From positions 1 through 10,496 of the forward strand of contig JAKEGR010000092.1 in NCBI GenBank assembly GCA_022615465.1: 10,496 nucleotides of DNA, written 5' to 3'. A program made the position numbers and the translations under genes. The stretch is from Planctomycetota bacterium (GTDB lineage: Bacteria > Planctomycetota > Planctomycetia > Pirellulales > Lacipirellulaceae). Positions 6,380 through 10,496 of this stretch are shown piece by piece. Each line of letters opens with the position of its first letter. The stretch's first letter is position 1. A model generated the notes under the pieces. The model saw only the letters and a list, made by a program, of their open reading frames with translations, made no database searches and was not told the DNA's origin.

Positions 6380-8014
6380 ATGGCCGGCGAAATCCTGCTC
6401 AACGAAGCCGCGTACACCGTCTGGCAGATGGTGAGGGACCACGGCCCGATTGAGCTGGGCGAAGTCGTGAAGCTCACGGGCATCGACCAGACGCAAGTAG
6501 CCGCCACGGCGACCGAAGCGGGCCTGCAAGGCCTGTTCGAAATTGCTGAACGGGAACGAGAGGAACTCGTCGTTGCCGACGGGGCGGCCGGGCTGCTCGC
6601 AATTGGACTGCCAGAACGCCGAGCGGCGGAACGGCTCATCGCGGCGAGCGGCGAATTGCCGATCGCCGAGTTCATTGCCTGGGCGAACGCCAATGACGTT
6701 GCCCCCAACGAGGCGTTCAAATGGGGCGGAGCGCGCGGTTGGATCGAACGCACGAAAGGCGATGGCGGCCCGCAAGTCGCCGTCAGCGAAATTGGCCGAC
6801 AGTCCTTGAACCAACCAGACGACGATGAGCGCGCGATCCAAGCCGCACTTGCCAATGGGGGCCGCATCTTTCTGGATTCCATGAAGGCAGGCGCAGCGGG
6901 CACGGCCCGGGTGAACTCGCTGCTGGGAAAACGTCCCGAGTTGGCGAGGATCAAGAAGCGAACCGAACGGATTCTCGCTCTTACCGACCAAGGCGCTGAA
7001 GCATTCCAGACGCGAATCCACAGGGTTATCGAGCGGAACTTGCTCACGCCGGAAGACCTTGAATCGGGCGCGTGGCGCGAGATTAAGCTGCGGCCGTACG
7101 ATGTGAAGCTCGCCGCCAAGGACGTCTACCCGGCCAAGATTCACCCGCTACGCAAAATCATCGAGCAGACGCGGCGGGCGTTCCTCGAGATGGGCTTCGC
7201 CGAAGTCGTTTCGCCGATGATCGAATCAGCGTTCTGGAACTTCGACGCGCTTTTCCAGCCGCAGGACCACCCTGCCCGCGACATGCAGGACACGTTCTAC
7301 ATGCGCGACCCGGCCGAAGCGCCCCTGCCGGGCGAAAAAGGTGTCAGGAACCTTTTGTGCGAAGCATCCTCCGGGCCGTTCCGGCAAAAGGTTCCTGACA
7401 CCTTTTTCGATACCGATGCGAAGATTGTCGAGCAGGTCCGCCGCACGCACGAGGACGGCTGGGAGACCGGCTCCGAAGGCTGGGGCTACGCCTGGAGCCC
7501 TGATGTGTCGAAGCAGGTCGTCCTCCGCACGCATACGACGGCCGCCACGATTCGCGCGCTGGCCGCAAACCCGAATCCGCCGGGCAAATTCTTTTGCGTC
7601 GGCTGGACGTATCGCAATGAAACAATCAGCTTCAAACATCTTCCCGTGTTCCATCAGGTCGATGGTATCATCATCGACGAAGAGGCGAACCTCGCTTCGC
7701 TGATGGGGACGCTGCAAGAGTTCTACTCGAAAATGGGCTTCGGCCGGGTGAAGTTCAAGCCGGCGTTTTATCCGTACACCGAGCCGAGCGTCGACGTGGT
7801 GGTCTACATGGAATCGCGCGGGAAATGGCTCGAAATGGGCGGGGCGGGCATCTTTCGTCCGGAAGTGACGCTGCCGCTCGGCTGCAAATTCCCGGTGCTG
7901 GCCTGGGGGCTGGGCATTGAGCGACTGGCTATGCTACGGTTTGGCCTCTCCGACATCCGTGAACTCTATCGACCGAGCCTCGACGCGCTCGAAGGAGTTC
8001 CGTTATGCCGATAG
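6380..8014 (+). CDS. pheS: Phenylalanine-tRNA ligase alpha subunit, archaeal/eukaryotic type, with an in-frame repeat insertion
   Basis: This is the catalytic alpha subunit of the heterotetrameric PheRS, which charges tRNA(Phe). At 544 residues it is far longer than bacterial PheS (about 330-350) and close to archaeal/eukaryotic forms (about 480-510). The N-terminal 220 or so residues look like the winged-helix tRNA-binding region of those forms (MAGEILLNEAAYTVWQMV...). The class II core begins near 255. ESAFWNFDALFQPQDHPAR at 282-300 is the archaeal/eukaryotic version of motif 1. LRTHTT is at 382-387, motif 2 is YRNE with R412, and motif 3 is GLGIERL with R515. Residues about 319-343 are encoded by a palindromic repeat that interrupts the loop between the MQDTFYM strand and the EQVRRTHEDG helix. 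The frame survives and all catalytic motifs are present, so the enzyme is probably active. The ATG at 6380 was chosen over a TTG at 6353 because the family-like sequence begins there. No strong Shine-Dalgarno is seen. Confidence 0.93.
   Translation: MAGEILLNEAAYTVWQMVRDHGPIELGEVVKLTGIDQTQVAATATEAGLQGLFEIAEREREELVVADGAAGLLAIGLPERRAAERLIAASGELPIAEFIAWANANDVAPNEAFKWGGARGWIERTKGDGGPQVAVSEIGRQSLNQPDDDERAIQAALANGGRIFLDSMKAGAAGTARVNSLLGKRPELARIKKRTERILALTDQGAEAFQTRIHRVIERNLLTPEDLESGAWREIKLRPYDVKLAAKDVYPAKIHPLRKIIEQTRRAFLEMGFAEVVSPMIESAFWNFDALFQPQDHPARDMQDTFYMRDPAEAPLPGEKGVRNLLCEASSGPFRQKVPDTFFDTDAKIVEQVRRTHEDGWETGSEGWGYAWSPDVSKQVVLRTHTTAATIRALAANPNPPGKFFCVGWTYRNETISFKHLPVFHQVDGIIIDEEANLASLMGTLQEFYSKMGFGRVKFKPAFYPYTEPSVDVVVYMESRGKWLEMGGAGIFRPEVTLPLGCKFPVLAWGLGIERLAMLRFGLSDIRELYRPSLDALEGVPLCR
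7335..7407. mobile_element. Perfect-arm palindromic repeat element inside pheS
   Basis: Two 22-base arms (7335-7356 and 7386-7407) are exact reverse complements with core GGTGTCAGGAACC, bounded by A-runs and T-runs. The 29-base centre contains a further GCCG-TTC-CGGC hairpin (7375-7385). Both ends are flanked by CG (7333-7334 and 7408-7409), as a two-base target duplication would leave. Element plus one CG is 75 bases, or 25 codons, so the pheS frame is kept; removing it restores a smooth PLPGDTDAKIVEQV. I recall this core as a widespread planctomycete repeat resembling REP/BIME or MITE elements mobilised in trans, but have not searched. The arms are open in this frame on both strands, which lets the element sit in coding DNA. 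Confidence 0.75.
7992..7997 (+). promoter_or_regulatory. Shine-Dalgarno sequence for pheT inside pheS
   Basis: AAGGAG lies 7 bases before the pheT ATG at 8005 and inside the last codons of pheS. It fixes the pheT start and, with the 10-base overlap, indicates translational coupling, which suits two subunits needed in equal amounts. Confidence 0.8.
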
Positions 8015-9807
8015 TCAATATCGACCTGGCGTGGCTCAATCGGCTGCTCGGAAAGCAATTTCCCACCGAGACGGTTCGCGAATCGCTCGAGCAGATTGGC
8101 TGCGACGTCGAGGATCTGGCGGACATTCAGTACAGCCGCTGCCCGCGGTGCGGTGCGCTCGTTGAAAATCCGATCGGTCAGGAAGAAGTGAGGGCATGTG
8201 GCATTTGCGGCCACGAATCGGAGACGCCGTTCAAGCCGGCCGGCAAGAAGCAAGTGCTGCGGCTCGACCTCCTGGCGGATCGGCCCGACCTGTTCGACGT
8301 CGGCGGCCTGGCCCGCGCGCTACGCGGCACGCTTGGCATCGAACGCGGCCTGCCCAAGTACGCTACCAGGCCGTCCGGCCACACGGTAAAGATTGATAAG
8401 TCGCTCCAGAACAAAGACAGCTTTCGACCGTTCATTGCCTGCGCCGTGATGACGCTCCCGCCGATCGACGAAACCAGTCTCATTGCGATCATGAAGCTGC
8501 AGGAGAACCTGCACTGGGGCGTCGGTCGCGACCGCAAGCTGGCCTCAATCGGTGTGTACGACCTGGCCGCGATCAGCGGCGACATCGAGTACCGCACGAT
8601 GGACCCAGACAAGGAGCCGTTCGTGCCGCTCGGGATGCCCGGCAAGAAAATGACCGGCCGGCAGATTCTCACCGAACATCCCAAAGGCATTGCCTACGCC
8701 GAACTACTCGCCAACCACAAGCGGTACCCGGCACTGGTGGATAGCAAGGGCCATGTGCTATCGATGCCGCCGATCATCAACAGCGACGAAACGAAACTCA
8801 AGCTCGGCACGACGCGGGTGTTCATCGACGTCACGGGCATCAGCCAGGCAGCGGTCACGAAATCGCTCGATACGTTGGTGTGTTCGCTCTGCGAAATCGG
8901 TGGTGCCGTCGAGACGGTGGAGATCTCCGAACCCGGTGCCGGCAATCGCATGACGCCTGACTTGAAGCCCCGTTCCACGGCAGTCGACCTTGCCGAAGCG
9001 AAGCGTTGGCTTGGTCTGCCGCTCGATGACAAGTCGCTTACCGAGTCGCTGCGCAAAATGCGATTCGACTTGCAGCCGGTGGCGGGCGTGAAGGGCCGCT
9101 TCAGCGTCTCCTATCCACCCTATCGCACCGACATCCGCCACATGGTTGATCTCCTGGAAGACGTGGCGATCGGCTATGGCTACGGCAACATCGAGCCGCG
9201 GCTGGTGCGGTCGATGACCGTCGGTACGCCACGGCCGGAGGAATCTCTCAGCGACCGTGGTCGCCAGATCCTCATTGGCCTGGGCTTCAGCGAGATCATG
9301 AGCCTGCCGCTTACGACGGAAGAGCATCAATACGAGCGGCTGCGGATGCCCGCGCCCGAACGCTATCCGCAGGTCGCCAATCCGAAGCTGAAGGCGTACA
9401 ACGTCGTTCGGACTCACCTTCTGGGCGGCCTCTTCGAAGCACTCCGCGAGAACCGCCGCCGGCCGATGCCGCAGCGGTTGTTCGAAATCGACAACGTCGT
9501 CGCACTGGACGATATGGCAGAAACCGGGGCGTCCGAAGAGCGACGCCTCGCCCTTGTCGAGATCGGCCGCGAGAGCGGCTACGCTACGGCCCGGAGCGTG
9601 ATGGACTCGCTGCTGCGCGAACTTGGTTGGAAGCCCGAGTACACAGCCATCGAGCACCCCACGTTCGTACCGGGTCGGGCGGCCGAATTCTCCATCAACG
9701 GCAAGGCACTCGGCATCGTTGGCGAAGTCCATCCCGAAGTGCTCGCGAACTTCGGTCTGACGCACCCCGTGGCGTTGGCGGAACTGTCGCTGCAGCGTGT
9801 ATTCTGA
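8005..9807 (+). CDS. pheT: Phenylalanine-tRNA ligase beta subunit, archaeal/eukaryotic type, with a zinc-ribbon-like insert
   Basis: The beta subunit has 600 residues, like archaeal and eukaryotic forms (about 550-600) and unlike bacterial PheT (about 800, with an N-terminal EMAP-like tRNA-binding domain and a C-terminal anticodon domain, both absent here). The N-terminus MPIVNIDLAWLNRLLG and the RPDLFDVGGLARALRG segment (93-108) are archaeal-type. The B3/B4 editing-type region spans about 115-280, with QENLHWGVGRDRKLASIGVYDL and SMPPIINSDETKL. The B5 domain spans about 320-395 (YPPYRTDIRHMVDLLEDVAIGYGYGNI) and a catalytic-like module about 410-600, ending in GIVGEVHPEVL. Between the first two elements sits CPRC (C46, C49) and CGIC (C65, C68), spaced like a zinc ribbon. 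I do not recall this from archaeal PheT. The ATG overlaps the end of pheS by 10 bases and has an AAGGAG at 7 bases, so the start is secure. Confidence 0.94.
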   Translation: MPIVNIDLAWLNRLLGKQFPTETVRESLEQIGCDVEDLADIQYSRCPRCGALVENPIGQEEVRACGICGHESETPFKPAGKKQVLRLDLLADRPDLFDVGGLARALRGTLGIERGLPKYATRPSGHTVKIDKSLQNKDSFRPFIACAVMTLPPIDETSLIAIMKLQENLHWGVGRDRKLASIGVYDLAAISGDIEYRTMDPDKEPFVPLGMPGKKMTGRQILTEHPKGIAYAELLANHKRYPALVDSKGHVLSMPPIINSDETKLKLGTTRVFIDVTGISQAAVTKSLDTLVCSLCEIGGAVETVEISEPGAGNRMTPDLKPRSTAVDLAEAKRWLGLPLDDKSLTESLRKMRFDLQPVAGVKGRFSVSYPPYRTDIRHMVDLLEDVAIGYGYGNIEPRLVRSMTVGTPRPEESLSDRGRQILIGLGFSEIMSLPLTTEEHQYERLRMPAPERYPQVANPKLKAYNVVRTHLLGGLFEALRENRRRPMPQRLFEIDNVVALDDMAETGASEERRLALVEIGRESGYATARSVMDSLLRELGWKPEYTAIEHPTFVPGRAAEFSINGKALGIVGEVHPEVLANFGLTHPVALAELSLQRVF

Positions 9808-9837
9808 TTGGCCGAATCCGCCCCGAGAGGAGTCGGG
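9806..9837 (+). terminator. Two short hairpins at the pheT stop; possible operon end
   Basis: GATT (9806-9809) pairs with AATC (9815-9818), overlapping the stop codon. CCCGA (9822-9826) pairs with TCGGG (9833-9837) around GAGGAG. Neither is followed by a T-run, so termination is only suggested by position: the transcription unit should end here because the next features are on the other strand or belong to an integrase gene. Confidence 0.22.
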
Positions 9838-9901
9838 TATCTGCGCGTGGGCTAATTTCTGGGGGTGAATTCCGGATGAGAGCCGGCATCGTCCGAAGTC
9901 G

Positions 9902-10033
9902 CTACGCGGCCTCGCGGCTTCTCAGGATATTGGCAAGTGCGTTCGTCACCGTCCACAGTTCCTCGACGTCTTGCGGATGCGACAGCCCACCACTTTCGGA
10001 CAGCGCTGGAATGGCGTCCGTCGTACATCCTTG
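9902..10033 (-). pseudogene. Possible 3' remnant of an unidentified gene
   Basis: On the - strand a stretch of 43 codons runs from just after a TGA (10034-10036) to a TAG (9902-9904) and has no usable start codon at its beginning. The peptide reads like normal protein (it includes DAIPALSESGGLSHPQDVEE, LWTVTNALANIL and an REAA end) and third positions are mostly G or C. It begins 10 bases past the tRNA-Arg 3' end. It could be the C-terminal tail of a gene brought in by, or cut by, an integration event at the tRNA. I do not recognise the family. A chance open frame in GC-rich DNA is the main alternative. Confidence 0.25.
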
Positions 10034-10043
10034 TCAAATAAAG

Positions 10044-10116
10044 CGCGCCCGGCAGGACTCGAACCTGCAACCCCTGGTTCCGAAGACCAGTGCTCTATCC
10101 ATTGAGCTACGGACGC
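10044..10116 (-). tRNA. tRNA-Arg, anticodon UCG
   Basis: The reverse complement folds into a complete 73-base cloverleaf. The acceptor stem pairs GCGTCCG with CGGGCGC (one T-G pair), with G as discriminator base. The D arm is GCTC/GAGC with loop AATGGATA. The anticodon stem CTGGT/ACCAG encloses loop CTTCGGA. The variable region has five bases, and the T arm GCAGG/CCTGC has loop TTCGAGT. The anticodon TCG occupies 10081-10083 (complement) and reads CGA, hence arginine. CCA is not encoded. The gene is transcribed leftward, divergent from the integrase gene; its own promoter should lie within 10117-10200, where I see no strong match. Confidence 0.95.
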
Positions 10117-10191
10117 AAAACGACTTGAAAACAGGCTGTATTCTTGTCTTCCGGCATTACCTGCAAAACGACCTTGACACCCGTGTTGACA
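10115..10191 (+). repeat. Two sets of direct repeats between tRNA-Arg and the integrase gene
   Basis: GCAAAACGAC occurs at 10115-10124 and 10163-10172, 48 bases apart, each followed by TTGA (with one extra C in the second copy). The first copy begins with the last two bases of the tRNA 5' end. TTGACACCCG occurs at 10174-10183 and 10186-10195, a 12-base period. Such repeats upstream of an integrase gene may be binding sites for the recombinase or an excisionase, or part of the attachment site; this is inference from position. Confidence 0.55.
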
Positions 10192-10202
10192 CCCGATACC
10201 AT
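10174..10202 (+). promoter_or_regulatory. Promoter of the integrase gene
   Basis: A perfect -35 TTGACA (10174-10179) is separated by 17 bases from TACCAT (10197-10202), which matches the -10 consensus at four of six positions. Transcription would start near 10209, just before the AGGAGG Shine-Dalgarno at 10212-10217. A second TTGACA at 10186-10191 lies inside the spacer and has no suitable -10, so it may be a regulatory repeat. Confidence 0.55.
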
Positions 10203-10225
10203 CATGCGAGCAGGAGGGCGCTCGC

Positions 10226-10496
10226 ATGAGCAATTCTACTCGCAGTCGGAATCCAGTGAAACCCAGGCAAGACTTCCCTCTTTTTCCGCACGCCACCGGC
10301 CGATGGTGCAAGAAGGTCAAAGGGAAGCACCATTACTTTGGCAAGGTGGCCGACGATCCGAAGGGAACGGCCGCATTGCAACTGTGGCTGGATCAACGTG
10401 ACGACCTGTTGGCCGGCCGGATACCTCGAACGCAGGGGGACTGCCTGACGGTTCGTGATCTGTGCAATCACTTTCTGACATCCAAGGAACAACAAC
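10226..10496 (+). CDS. Tyrosine-recombinase-type site-specific integrase (5' part only)
   Basis: The frame starts with ATG at 10226, 8 bases after AGGAGG (10212-10217), and runs off the window with 90 codons visible. The N-terminus MSNSTRSRNPVKPRQDFPLF, then HATGRWCKKVKGKHHYFGKV, DDPKGTAALQLWLDQRDDLLAGR and LTVRDLCNHFL, matches what I recall of the N-terminal region of planctomycete tyrosine integrases: a short DNA-binding arm segment followed by the start of the SAM-like core-binding domain. The catalytic domain with its R-H-R-Y residues lies beyond the window. Its place beside a tRNA gene and behind repeated sequences fits a mobile genetic element. Family assignment comes from recognition of the N-terminus only. 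Confidence 0.7.
   Translation, partial: MSNSTRSRNPVKPRQDFPLFPHATGRWCKKVKGKHHYFGKVADDPKGTAALQLWLDQRDDLLAGRIPRTQGDCLTVRDLCNHFLTSKEQQ

Noticed and set aside
7335..7407. The palindrome in pheS as a terminator or a frameshifting inactivation
   Set aside because: The frame continues without a stop through to intact motifs 2 and 3 and into the coupled pheT, so the gene does not look broken or terminated.
8758..9765. 335-codon - strand frame inside pheT
   Set aside because: Antisense shadow of a gene with clear B3/B4 and B5 domains.
9627..10229. 200-codon + strand frame from the pheT end across the tRNA
   Set aside because: It overlaps pheT out of frame and then reads through the complement of the tRNA; the tail is not protein-like.
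9946..10320. 124-codon - strand frame containing a VAQWIEHWSSEPGVAGSS-like peptide
   Set aside because: That peptide is the well-known false translation of a tRNA gene; the frame crosses tRNA-Arg.
1..10496. CRISPR array, toxin-antitoxin pair or defence system
   Set aside because: No regularly spaced repeats, Cas-like proteins or small paired genes are present; the only mobile-element protein is the integrase start at the right edge.

Overview
The window looks like chromosomal DNA from a planctomycete, probably of the Pirellulales type. This rests on several independent signs: high GC, a secreted enzyme ending in a dockerin plus a PEP-CTERM sorting tail, a phenylalanyl-tRNA synthetase of the archaeal/eukaryotic kind in an otherwise bacterial operon, an integrase start that reads like the large planctomycete integrase family, and palindromic dispersed repeats that I recall from planctomycete genomes. 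I assigned the taxon by pattern recognition and have run no search.

Layout. Positions 1-978 hold the 3' end of a secreted polysaccharide-deacetylase-like gene. After a short gap with two hairpins and a good extended -10 promoter comes a translation block, all on the + strand: a four-domain ribosomal protein S1-like gene (1146-2663), thrS (2689-4725), infC (4899-5408), rpmI (5537-5740), rplT (5919-6272), pheS (6380-8014) and pheT (8005-9807, overlapping pheS by 10 bases). The order thrS-infC-rpmI-rplT-pheS-pheT is that of Escherichia coli, yet both PheRS subunits are archaeal-type. The last part holds a possible gene remnant on the - strand (9902-10033), a tRNA-Arg(UCG) gene on the - strand (10044-10116) and the 5' end of a tyrosine-recombinase-type integrase gene (10226 to the window edge), preceded by direct repeats and a clear promoter.

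How the genes work together. S1 binds mRNA on the 30S subunit. ThrRS and PheRS charge tRNAs. IF-3 controls initiation fidelity and subunit splitting. L35 and L20 are 50S assembly proteins, and L20 commonly autoregulates this operon. The infC start codon appears to be AUC behind an ideal Shine-Dalgarno sequence, the classical IF-3 autoregulatory arrangement. The infC-rpmI spacer (128 bases) and the rpmI-rplT spacer (178 bases) are long and rich in hairpins.

The main oddities are a 73-base perfect-arm palindromic element inserted in frame inside pheS, a four-cysteine zinc-ribbon-like insert in the N-terminal part of PheT, an AUC start for infC, and the repeat-rich junction between tRNA-Arg and the integrase. 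I see no sign of a wholly new multi-gene system. The core is an ordinary translation operon with unusual embellishments.
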